A DNA stretch of 64,000 nucleotides from Salipaludibacillus agaradhaerens (GTDB taxonomy: Bacteria; Bacillota; Bacilli; Bacillales; Salisediminibacteriaceae), in NCBI RefSeq assembly GCF_002019735.1, contig NZ_KV917378.1, forward strand, positions 496,001-560,000, written 5' to 3'. Below, one piece after another: positions 37,920-45,944 of the stretch. Each line of letters opens with the position of its first letter. Position 1 is the first letter of the stretch. The notes beneath the pieces are model-generated. The model did no database searches. It was not told the DNA's origin and was given only the letters and a program-made list of their open reading frames with translations. The translations under genes were made by a program, and so were the position numbers.

Positions 37920-38137
37920 GTGTTTGTTGAACACTACTTTGCCAGTAGGAGTGATTCAGGAAGAAGCGATGGAAAGGTATTGTGCTTTACAGATTGATAA
38001 GTTTTATCGCATCTCATCTATTAGGAGGGGAAGTAAAGGGGAATTAGGATTTATTGTCGTGGTAGTGACCTACAAAGTAAACCACCTTTGCTTGCAGATA
38101 GTTGGGCAATAAAATATTAAAAGGGCTAACTAAGAAA

Positions 38138-38168
38138 GTTCCGACCACCAAAGATTGATGGTCGGAAC
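38138..38168. terminator. Hairpin terminator before the minus-strand membrane gene
   Basis: GTTCCGACCA pairs with TGGTCGGAAC (10 bp, 11-nt loop). On the minus strand it is followed by TTTCTTAG, so it can end the membrane-protein transcript. Confidence 0.7.
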
Positions 38169-38219
38169 CTTATTGATAATTATTTAGCATCTAAATGCCA
38201 TCTTCAATTGTGTTTCTTC

Positions 38220-39752
38220 TTATAAGAAGAACAAGCCAGTGGCCACTCCTATAAGCCCAATAAAGAATAATGTGTAAACAGGTTTGACAGGCATGTGGCC
38301 ATCCATCTCCATAGCCTTCCCGAACATAAAGAATACGAGAGGGTGAACGAGAAATGGCATAGAAAAAATAAACGGTATTAAAGCAGCAGCTTCTGTCCCA
38401 AACATACCACCTTGAATGGCTGCAAAAAGACCGAAATGAGAAATAGCGCTTGTTTGAGCCATAGCGCCATAGTCCATCGGAATAGTAGCGAGACTAAGAA
38501 GGACTAACCCACCAAATACGGCACAAATCTGCCAGCCAAAAGAAAACTGCATGAGGGCATTAACTTCTTTTCTATCGCTTCCATCTGCCCGGCGAAGTTG
38601 TCGAAGTGAAAAAATAGTCAATATAATGCCTACTGAGACTAATATTAAAGTAGGGAAGATCCAAAGCTCACCACGTTCAGCACTAATAGCTAAAATTGAG
38701 AAAACAAAAATGTGTCCAAAAAATGGGATGTTAATCATAATAGGAGCCCGTCTTGCGGCTATATCTCCAAAGTCACCAGCTGTACATGCTCCTGTTAAAC
38801 CGGAGTGGGACAGTGCACCTGCCATCCCCGGCGCCAAGTTTCGAGTATGATTTGTTCGCGAAAAGAACATTAGTAGTGCGATACCACCGAACATCCACAT
38901 TAACTGTCCGAAGAAGCCGTAAACTAAGACTGAGTTTATCCCATCAATAGTAAACGCTTCACCAATTCGCGATCCACCGATCATGAAGTTTCCAGCTAAA
39001 ACGACAGGAATACCTCCGAATAAAAGTGCTCTAATAGTTGGACCAAATGACCAACGATACATTATGGCACCTAACCCGGCAGCAATCATCATAGCAAAGA
39101 AAATTTGTGGTAAAGCAATAAGCGGCTGGATAATTTGAGCTATATGATAGGAAAGAATAAGAACGACAAATATTCCTGCAATCTCTATAATCCCTTTGCT
39201 CATATAGTGACGCTTATTCATGACAATGGCCTTCGTATCAATGCATATAAGAGCGCCAACAAGACCTATATACCCAATAAGAGGGTAATATTTACTTAAC
39301 GGTGCTTCTACCCCTGTCCCTAAAATAAGGCGTGTCAAACCTTCTAAACCAAGTAATAAAAAGAATGATCTTACAATAAAAATGAGCTGAGTACGATTTG
39401 TACCTAAGACTGTTTCTTCCTCAGAAGGAACGATTGATAATTCCGTGTCATCTTCTTTATTGCTGAGTATCTTCCTTAGCTCCTGCCCACCAACAAAGAA
39501 AGACACAGTTAGGGCAATAATTGTTGTCCCCGCCATTAAACTAACGAATGGGAATTCAGCTAAACCAGGAGTTGCCACATCACTGACAACTAAAATATAT
39601 CCCATTGCTAAACCAAAAATAACAATAATTAAAATAGGAGAATACCGTGTTCCAGCAACGATCGTTCTAGAAATAAGGATCATTGGAATAAGAAAAAACA
39701 GTAAAATCCAAAACTGATTAAAAAGTTGAACATTCATCATTTGATCTGCCAT
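38220..39752 (-). CDS. Polytopic membrane protein, putative transporter of unknown family
   Basis: A 510-residue protein with about 12 or more hydrophobic segments spread over the whole length, interrupted by one acidic cytoplasmic loop at about residues 95-120 (SNKEDDTELSIVPSEEE). A re-entrant-like stretch GALSHSGLTGACTAGDFGD and a nearby RRAP are the most striking conserved-looking motifs and could line a substrate path, as in ion-coupled symporters. I do not recognise the family. AAGGGG precedes the ATG. It diverges from adhE across a region with Rex-type sites, so it may handle a fermentation acid or ion. Confidence 0.7.
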   Translation of the reverse strand: MADQMMNVQLFNQFWILLFFLIPMILISRTIVAGTRYSPILIIVIFGLAMGYILVVSDVATPGLAEFPFVSLMAGTTIIALTVSFFVGGQELRKILSNKEDDTELSIVPSEEETVLGTNRTQLIFIVRSFFLLLGLEGLTRLILGTGVEAPLSKYYPLIGYIGLVGALICIDTKAIVMNKRHYMSKGIIEIAGIFVVLILSYHIAQIIQPLIALPQIFFAMMIAAGLGAIMYRWSFGPTIRALLFGGIPVVLAGNFMIGGSRIGEAFTIDGINSVLVYGFFGQLMWMFGGIALLMFFSRTNHTRNLAPGMAGALSHSGLTGACTAGDFGDIAARRAPIMINIPFFGHIFVFSILAISAERGELWIFPTLILVSVGIILTIFSLRQLRRADGSDRKEVNALMQFSFGWQICAVFGGLVLLSLATIPMDYGAMAQTSAISHFGLFAAIQGGMFGTEAAALIPFIFSMPFLVHPLVFFMFGKAMEMDGHMPVKPVYTLFFIGLIGVATGLFFL

Positions 39753-39929
39753 TTACTAACCCCTTATCATTTATGTGTTATATACCTCGTAAAATATTAC
39801 CCTATTTCATACTATTTCACAATATGAGCCAGTACAATTTTAACAGGTCGACAGTTTAAACTGGTTAAAATCAAGGCATAAAAATATTTTGTCATAAAAA
39901 AGTCAAAATGAATACGCTGTCATTGTGAA

Positions 39930-39945
39930 TGTGAAATACTTCACA
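39930..39945 (+). promoter_or_regulatory. Rex/Fnr-type operator 1 of adhE
   Basis: TGTGAAATACTTCACA, continuing with A at the right end, fits the Rex consensus TTGTGAA-N4-TTCACAA at 17 of 18 positions. A further TTGTGAA half site lies at 39923-39929. It sits about ten bases upstream of the likely -35 box. Confidence 0.75.
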
Positions 39946-39954
39946 ATTTGTTCA

Positions 39955-39983
39955 TTTAAATTTTTGTCGTGAGAGGCTATAAT
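39955..39983 (+). promoter_or_regulatory. Likely adhE promoter
   Basis: A weak -35 TTTAAA (39955-39960), 17-bp spacer and a perfect -10 TATAAT (39978-39983). A poor -35 would fit an activated or derepressed promoter. AAGCGCTT at 40006-40013 resembles a degenerate CcpA site. Confidence 0.5.
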
Positions 39984-40031
39984 CAAAGTGTAATATAAAT
40001 TAAATAAGCGCTTAAAAAATTTAAAAACTCA

Positions 40032-40047
40032 TGTGAATATTTTCACA
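40032..40047 (+). promoter_or_regulatory. Rex/Fnr-type operator 2 of adhE
   Basis: TGTGAATATTTTCACA, a palindrome of the same type as the pflB and upstream adhE sites, lying between the promoter and the ribosome site. Paired sites across a promoter suit repression by a dimer such as Rex. Confidence 0.7.
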
Positions 40048-40067
40048 TATTGAAGGAGGCATTTATC

Positions 40068-42671
40068 ATGGCTGTTGAAGAAAAGAAGTTAAAGAAAGTT
40101 AATGACACAACAAAAATGATTAACACGCTAGTTGAGCAAGGAAAGAAGGCCCATCAAACATTGTTGACCTTCGATCAGGAGCAAATTAACTCGATCGTAC
40201 ATGAAATGGCCCTTGCTGGTTTAGATCAGCACATGCCGTTAGCAAAAATGGCTGTTGAAGAAACAGGCAGAGGTGTTTACGAAGATAAGATTATCAAAAA
40301 TATCTTCGCGACAGAATATGTTCACAATGCTATTAAGTATGATAAAACAATCGGCGTCATCAACGAGAATGAACACGAAGAAATGATTGAAATTGCTGAA
40401 CCAGTAGGTGTAGTTGCAGGTGTAACTCCTGTGACAAATCCAACTTCAACAACGATGTTCAAAGCACTTATTTCTATTAAAACAGGTAATCCCATCATTT
40501 TTGCTTTTCATCCATCCGCACAAAAATGTAGTGCGAAAGCCGCGGACGTGTTACACCAAGCAGCGGTGAAGGCTGGTGCACCTGAAGGTTGTATCCAATG
40601 GATTGAAGCACCATCTATTGAAGCCACTCAGCAATTAATGAACCATCCAGGTGTTGCAGTTGTTCTGGCTACTGGCGGAGCTGGAATGGTTAAATCGGCT
40701 TATAGTACAGGTAAACCGGCGTTAGGCGTGGGTCCAGGGAACGTGCCTTGTTACATTGAAAAAACAGCTAACGTTAAGCAAGCAGTAAATGATCTCATTC
40801 TTTCGAAAACATTTGATAACGGGATGATTTGTGCTTCTGAACAAGCAGTTATTATTGATAAAGAAATTTACGAAGAAACGAAAGCGTTATTAATTGATAA
40901 TAAGTGTCACTTCTTAAGTGATGAAGAACGTAAAAAAGTTGAAAAGCTTGTTATTAATGAAGATACGTGTGCCGTTAATCCACAGATCGTTGGTAAGCCA
41001 GCTGCTGAAATTGCGAAACTTGCTGGAGTAACAGTACCTCAAGAAACGAAGATACTTATTGCAGAACTGAAAACTGTAGGACCAGAGTCTCCGTTATCAC
41101 GAGAGAAATTAAGCCCAGTACTTGCTTGCTATAAAGTTAAAAATCACGAAGAAGGCTTTAAGCGCGCTGAGGAAATGCTTGAGTTTGGTGGGCTTGGTCA
41201 CTCTGCGGTTATCCATTCCGACAATGACGATCTTATTAGAGAATATGGATTAAGAATGAAAGCTGGCCGTGTTATCGCTAATTCGCCATCTTCCCAAGGT
41301 GCAATCGGAGATATCTACAATGGCTACATCCCATCTTTAACGTTAGGTTGTGGTTCATATGGTAGAAACTCTGTCTCTCAAAATGTTGGAACAGTTAATC
41401 TTGTAAACGTCAAAAAAATAGGGAAGAGAAAAAATAATATGCAATGGTTTAAAATTCCACCAAAAGTGTATTTCGAAAAAAATGCGACTCAATATTTAGA
41501 AAAAATGCCTAACATCTCACGAGCGATGATAATTACTGACCCAATGATGGTGAAAGTAGGTTATGTTGATAAAGTTCTTTATTATTTAAATAAACGACAA
41601 GATAAAGTTCAATACGATGTGTTCTCTGACGTAGAACCAGATCCATCTATCGAAACCGTTATGGCAGGGGCAGAAAGAATGAGAGCATTCGAGCCAGATG
41701 TCATTATCACCCTTGGCGGAGGTTCAGCGATGGATGCTGCAAAAGGTATGTGGGTTTTCTATGAGCATCCAGATTTGGAGTTCCATGGCCTTAAACAAAA
41801 ATTCTTAGATATTCGTAAACGTGTATTTAAATATCCTAAGCTAGGCAATAAAGCCCAGTTTGTTGCAATACCGACTACTTCAGGTACAGGTTCTGAGGTA
41901 ACATCTTTCTCAGTTATTACTGATAAAGAGAATAACGTCAAGTATCCGTTAGCTGATTATGAGTTAACGCCAGATGTGGCAATCATTGATCCGATCTACG
42001 TTAAAACAGTTCCACCTTCAGTGACTGCCGATACAGGTATGGATGTTCTCACTCATGCTATTGAATCTTATGTTTCTGTGATGGCTAATGATTATACTGA
42101 TGGCCTGGCGATGAAAGCTATTCAACTGGTGTTCGAATACCTACCTAAAGCATACAAAAATGGTAATGATGAGTTAGCACGTGAAAAAATGCATAACGCT
42201 TCAACAATTGCCGGTATGGCGTTTGCGAATGCTTTCTTAGGTATTAATCACAGCTTAGCCCATAAATTAGGGGCAGAGTTCCATATTGCACATGGACGTG
42301 CTAACACTATTTTAATGCCACACGTTATTCGTTATAATGCTAAAAAACCGACTAAATTTACTAGCTTCCCTAAGTATAATCACTTCCGAGCTGATGAGCG
42401 TTATGCGGAAATTGCTAGAATGCTTGGATTGCCAGCTAAAGATACAGAGCTAGGTGTGGAAAGTCTTGCACAAGCTATCATAAAATTAGCAAAAGAACTC
42501 AATATTCCAATGAGTATCGAAGCATGCGGAATAGATAAAAAAGATTTTGAAGCGAAAGTTGATTTACTTGCTGACAGAGCATTTGAAGATCAATGTACAA
42601 CAGCTAATCCTAAGTTGCCACTCGTGACTGAATTAGCAGAGATCTATCGTTTAGCCTATAAAGGTGTTTAA
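40068..42671 (+). CDS. adhE: Bifunctional acetaldehyde-CoA/alcohol dehydrogenase AdhE
   Basis: An 867-residue fusion. The N-terminal aldehyde dehydrogenase (about residues 10-440) has GVGPGNVP and the catalytic Cys in NGMICASEQ. The C-terminal iron alcohol dehydrogenase has GGGSAMDAAKGMW and the His-rich metal site (GINHSLAHKLGAEFHIAHG). It reduces acetyl-CoA to ethanol using two NADH and assembles into spirosomes in relatives. ATG 40068 follows GAAGGAGG by eight bases; the TTG at 40050 is upstream of the ribosome site. The Rex-type sites indicate redox control shared with pflBA. Confidence 0.97.
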   Translation: MAVEEKKLKKVNDTTKMINTLVEQGKKAHQTLLTFDQEQINSIVHEMALAGLDQHMPLAKMAVEETGRGVYEDKIIKNIFATEYVHNAIKYDKTIGVINENEHEEMIEIAEPVGVVAGVTPVTNPTSTTMFKALISIKTGNPIIFAFHPSAQKCSAKAADVLHQAAVKAGAPEGCIQWIEAPSIEATQQLMNHPGVAVVLATGGAGMVKSAYSTGKPALGVGPGNVPCYIEKTANVKQAVNDLILSKTFDNGMICASEQAVIIDKEIYEETKALLIDNKCHFLSDEERKKVEKLVINEDTCAVNPQIVGKPAAEIAKLAGVTVPQETKILIAELKTVGPESPLSREKLSPVLACYKVKNHEEGFKRAEEMLEFGGLGHSAVIHSDNDDLIREYGLRMKAGRVIANSPSSQGAIGDIYNGYIPSLTLGCGSYGRNSVSQNVGTVNLVNVKKIGKRKNNMQWFKIPPKVYFEKNATQYLEKMPNISRAMIITDPMMVKVGYVDKVLYYLNKRQDKVQYDVFSDVEPDPSIETVMAGAERMRAFEPDVIITLGGGSAMDAAKGMWVFYEHPDLEFHGLKQKFLDIRKRVFKYPKLGNKAQFVAIPTTSGTGSEVTSFSVITDKENNVKYPLADYELTPDVAIIDPIYVKTVPPSVTADTGMDVLTHAIESYVSVMANDYTDGLAMKAIQLVFEYLPKAYKNGNDELAREKMHNASTIAGMAFANAFLGINHSLAHKLGAEFHIAHGRANTILMPHVIRYNAKKPTKFTSFPKYNHFRADERYAEIARMLGLPAKDTELGVESLAQAIIKLAKELNIPMSIEACGIDKKDFEAKVDLLADRAFEDQCTTANPKLPLVTELAEIYRLAYKGV

Positions 42672-42680
42672 ATCCTCACA

Positions 42681-42716
42681 AAAAACTTCTGTGGACCATC
42701 CACAGAAGTTTTTTAC
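42681..42716 (+). terminator. adhE terminator
   Basis: AAAAACTTCTGTGGA pairs with TCCACAGAAGTTTTT (15 bp, 3-nt loop) and runs into T6. Confidence 0.92.
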
Positions 42717-42823
42717 TTTACAGCACGCCCCATAGAGTGGTACATAAAATATTAAAGATTAAGCCTCCTTTTCGTGAAACGAATGACATGACAAGCTCGT
42801 AACTATATAAGGGAGGGATGAAG

Positions 42824-43759
42824 ATGAAGAGTTTAAACGAAGAGATAATGGAAGTAAAAGAAAAGTTACGAAAAAAAGAGAAGTGGTCACACCATTTAGA
42901 AAGATTGAACGATCAGATACATATAAAAGAACAGAAGGTAGCAGAATTGTCGCAGAGGCTAACTGAAGAAAAAGAGGACGTAGAAAAGCTACACCATTTT
43001 TCTATAGAAAATATTTTTTCTACATTGATTGGTAATAAACAAGAAAAACTGCATAAAAGAGAGCAGGAAGTTATCACTGCTAAATTGAATTACCAAGATG
43101 CTAATCAAAAGTTACAAGAGTTAAAAAAAGAACATAGTGACTACTCAAACAGGTTAAAAGGGGTCATAAACGCAGGGATAGACTATGAAAACTTGTTTGA
43201 TAGAAAAGAAAACTTAATCCACGATGAGGGGAGCATATGGAGCGAGGAATTATTTAAGATAACGGAAAAAGAGGCAGACCTTTCTAGTATGTTAGTGGAG
43301 TATGAAGAAGCGTTAGCGGCAGGGGATAAAGCTCTTAAAACACTTAAAGAGGCAGCTGTTTCTTTTGATAAAGCTAAAAACTGGTCGACAGTTGATATGA
43401 TTGGAGGCGGTTTTATCACAACAGCGATCAAGCATAATCATGTAGATGGTGCAAAAGAAAAAATTCATGATGCAGAAGTTCAACTTAGACATTTTAAAGA
43501 AGAATTGTTAGACATTCAAAACCAACTAAACATTGAGCTGACAATTGGAGACATGTTAACTTTTGCAGATTATTTCTTTGATGGGCTGATTGTAGATTGG
43601 TTAGTGCACGATAAGATTTCTCAAGCTGCAGATCAAATTGAGAAAACAATCAGCTTCGTTGCGGCAACTTTAACTAGCCTTCGCGAAGACAATAAGCGTC
43701 ATGCAAAAAAATTGCAAGAATTATCTATTAAACGAATAGAGATTATAGAACATGCTTAA
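42824..43759 (+). CDS. Coiled-coil cytoplasmic protein, unknown function
   Basis: 311 residues, mostly heptad-patterned coiled coil rich in Glu, Lys and Leu (about residues 1-120 and 215-311). A central less helical part holds MIGGGFITTAIKHNHVDGA and the end has MLTFADYFFDGLIVDWLVHD. Similar Bacillus proteins are uncharacterised. ATG 42824 has GGGAGGG six bases upstream; the ATG at 42818 abuts it. It is probably cotranscribed with the next gene, 80 bp away. Confidence 0.75.
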   Translation: MKSLNEEIMEVKEKLRKKEKWSHHLERLNDQIHIKEQKVAELSQRLTEEKEDVEKLHHFSIENIFSTLIGNKQEKLHKREQEVITAKLNYQDANQKLQELKKEHSDYSNRLKGVINAGIDYENLFDRKENLIHDEGSIWSEELFKITEKEADLSSMLVEYEEALAAGDKALKTLKEAAVSFDKAKNWSTVDMIGGGFITTAIKHNHVDGAKEKIHDAEVQLRHFKEELLDIQNQLNIELTIGDMLTFADYFFDGLIVDWLVHDKISQAADQIEKTISFVAATLTSLREDNKRHAKKLQELSIKRIEIIEHA

Positions 43760-43839
43760 TTATTAATTTACGATAATTATATTATGTCAACTGAACGAGG
43801 AGATATAAAAGATTGATAGCTTTTTTGGAGGGGGATTTT

Positions 43840-44730
43840 ATGCTTGGACATTCATCTGTCGTGTTTGTTTACGGTACGTTACGTGAAGGAGACAGTAATT
43901 ATCATTATCTAAAAAATTCAGTGAAGCTATTCAACCAAGCGCGGGTAAGGGGCTCGTTATATGACACTGGGAATGGTTATCCAGCTTATATCGAAAAAGG
44001 GGAAAAGTGGGTTTATGGAGAACTTTATGCTGTCAGTCCGTGGACCCTGAAACAATTAGATAGATTAGAAGGATATAGTGAAGGGCGACCTGATAATTTA
44101 TATAATCGCGTAAAGTTACCGATTGAAACAGACATAAGTATTATTGAGGGATGGATCTATACGTTAGATCATCAGCACGAAATATCACTTACTAACGAAA
44201 TCCATTTCCAAGATTGGAGAGTACATCAATGGTTTAATAACTTTACTGAGGTTAAGTATTTTGCTTACGGTTCATGTATGGACACAGAACGTATTGAAAA
44301 AGCAGGTATGTTAACACCTTTTTCTCAGCGAGTCGAGACAGGTAAACTAACAGGGTATAGTATGTGTTATACGCTCCACAGAGAAGATGGGTCTAGAGCA
44401 GATATCGTTGAAACAGAAGACCCTTCCTCCTCTGTTGAGGGAATTATCTACACATTACCAAAGGAGGCCATTGACTATTTATTTTCTAGAGAAGGTGTCT
44501 TTACTGGCAGTTATCGTGCTACTTTTGTTAAAGTGGAGATAAACGGTGTTCTTCATCAAGATGTCTTAACATTTACCGTCATTAATAAACAAGCTGAGAC
44601 TTGCCCACCACGTCATTATGGGGAAGAAATCTTGAGAGGGGCAAAAGGAAGATTGTCAGATAACTATTATGAGCAATTACTAACAAAACTGGCATCCTTA
44701 GGCTACGATCACATAGATAGAGACGATTAA
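43840..44730 (+). CDS. Tandem gamma-glutamylcyclotransferase-like protein
   Basis: 296 residues built from two GGCT/AIG2-type domains. Domain 1 starts VFVYGTLREGDSNYHYL (about residues 7-23) and has LDRLEGY; domain 2 starts KYFAYGSCMDTERI (about residues 144-157) and has VEGIIYTL. The YGTL and YGS loops bind the gamma-glutamyl group in this fold. Single-domain relatives release 5-oxoproline from gamma-glutamyl amines or act in repair of such bonds. I start at ATG 43840 with GGAGGGGG upstream. A strong terminator follows. Confidence 0.85.
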   Translation: MLGHSSVVFVYGTLREGDSNYHYLKNSVKLFNQARVRGSLYDTGNGYPAYIEKGEKWVYGELYAVSPWTLKQLDRLEGYSEGRPDNLYNRVKLPIETDISIIEGWIYTLDHQHEISLTNEIHFQDWRVHQWFNNFTEVKYFAYGSCMDTERIEKAGMLTPFSQRVETGKLTGYSMCYTLHREDGSRADIVETEDPSSSVEGIIYTLPKEAIDYLFSREGVFTGSYRATFVKVEINGVLHQDVLTFTVINKQAETCPPRHYGEEILRGAKGRLSDNYYEQLLTKLASLGYDHIDRDD

Positions 44731-44744
44731 CGGTGTAAGTGATA

Positions 44745-44777
44745 GAAAGGCCCTCACTGTCTTAAAGAGGGCCTTTC
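44745..44777. terminator. Terminator between convergent GGCT and GNAT genes
   Basis: GAAAGGCCCTC pairs with GAGGGCCTTTC (11 bp, 11-nt loop). It lies close to both stops and can serve both directions. Confidence 0.85.
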
Positions 44778-44798
44778 ATAACGTAATAGAATAAAAGG

Positions 44799-45317
44799 CT
44801 AAAAAGGCTGCCAATCGATAGTACCTTGCTGATTTTCATAATCGACAGAAACGGTAAAGTCATGTTTTTTATAAAAATGAAGTAAACGCTCGAGATGGTC
44901 CCAATCTCTCGGTGAGATATAGCCTGAAATTTTACGCATATTTTGCTCTTCTATATATTGTTTAAAATACGACATACATACAGAGCCAAAGCCTTGATTT
45001 TGCTCACCTCTTATATCATCTATTTGAATATGAAAATCTTCTTTGTAAGAAGCGTGAATCGAGAAGTCCCAGGTTCCATTAAATGGCGTTTCACAATCGT
45101 GTGCCATAATTTTACATACTTCTCCGTTATCGGAAGCATAAATAATCGTCCACTTTCCTAATTTTGTTTGTTCAATTCCGAGAATCGACCATTTTTTTGC
45201 AATCTGTTTCAGGTTTTCTTGCATACGTAATAGTTGGAATTCAAGTTTTTCATACTCGATTTGTAGTGTTTCTTTATTTTTATCCTGCCTCGTAATATAA
45301 GATGCAGGGGCAAACAT
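44799..45317 (-). CDS. GNAT-like acetyltransferase domain protein
   Basis: 172 residues with an N-terminal helical coiled segment (about residues 10-45) and a C-terminal half with IDDIRGEQNQGFGSVCMSYF, a degenerate acetyl-CoA loop (Q-G-x-G), followed by RLLHFYKKHDF, the usual end of a GNAT fold. The lone Q-G-F-G motif is weaker than in the enzyme at 13977, so activity is less certain. AAAGGAG precedes the ATG. It is monocistronic. Confidence 0.7.
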   Translation of the reverse strand: MFAPASYITRQDKNKETLQIEYEKLEFQLLRMQENLKQIAKKWSILGIEQTKLGKWTIIYASDNGEVCKIMAHDCETPFNGTWDFSIHASYKEDFHIQIDDIRGEQNQGFGSVCMSYFKQYIEEQNMRKISGYISPRDWDHLERLLHFYKKHDFTVSVDYENQQGTIDWQPF

Positions 45318-45493
45318 AATAAAACTCCTTTCATCATGCTAAATCTATAAATGACTATGAGTTGGAAGAGGGCATTATAATTTATGAGACTTTACTACAT
45401 TAATTAAGCAGCCTAACCTTTTAAATACTCACAAGTCCGGTATTTTACTAGAATCAGATAAAATAATCAAGACGTTTTAATAAGAAAAAAAGA

Positions 45494-45522
45494 TTGCATC
45501 TTTTAGCAAATAACGTTATGCT
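45494..45522 (+). promoter_or_regulatory. Promoter of the nrd operon
   Basis: -35 TTGCAT (45494-45499), 17-bp spacer, -10 TATGCT (45517-45522). It would start a leader of about 415 nt containing the riboswitch. The AT-rich stretch around 45560 (CTATATATGG) could be a poor NrdR box. Confidence 0.6.
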
Positions 45523-45591
45523 AGTAACATCATCATATAGATGGTTCACCGAAAAATAAATCTATATATGGTATATATGATATTAAATTAA

Positions 45592-45770
45592 GAAAAACAG
45601 GTGCTTGTTAATCGAGCTTGAAAGGGAATCCGGTGCAAGTCCGGAACTGTCCCCGCAACTGTAATTTGCTGACGATATGAGAGACCACTGTTGAAGATTA
45701 TTTTTAAATAGTCTAATATGGGAAGGCTCATAAAGGATGAGGCATAAGTCAGGAGACCTGCCTGTTTTTC
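45592..45770 (+). promoter_or_regulatory. Cobalamin (B12) riboswitch
   Basis: All hallmarks are present in order: a perfect 10-bp P1 stem (GAAAAACAGG with CCTGTTTTTC), AAAGGGAATCCGGTGCAAGT, the invariant GTCCCCGCAACTGTAA box and AGTCAGGAGACCTGCC before P1 closes. The long variable arm lies at 45680-45740. It senses adenosylcobalamin. The expression platform is the terminator at 45886 with a competing pairing of 45797-45812 with 45872-45886. It controls the ribonucleotide reductase operon. Confidence 0.95.
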
Positions 45771-45885
45771 TCAAGTTTCTGACCTTCGGGGGGTGAGTGT
45801 TTGAAACGGTAGAAGATCCTAGTAGCGATTTGTTAACTATCGTGAACAATGTCGCTTTTAGCTGACGCACTCTGCCGTTTTAACA

Positions 45886-45910
45886 CCTTCCCGACTGGGA
45901 GGGTTTTTTT
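45886..45910 (+). terminator. Riboswitch-controlled terminator before nrdA
   Basis: CCTTCCC-GACT-GGGAGGG (7 bp with one G-U) followed by T7, 35 bases before the nrdA start. Upstream GTGTTTGAAACGGTAG can pair with CTGCCGTTTTAACAC and disturb its left arm, forming an antiterminator when B12 is low. Confidence 0.85.
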
Positions 45911-45944
45911 AATGACTAATTTGATTGATGGAAGGATGACAAAA

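Noticed and set aside
37903-38112. 69-codon plus-strand frame starting with TTG
   Set aside because: It begins inside dispersed-repeat copy 7, has no ribosome site and no recognisable sequence.
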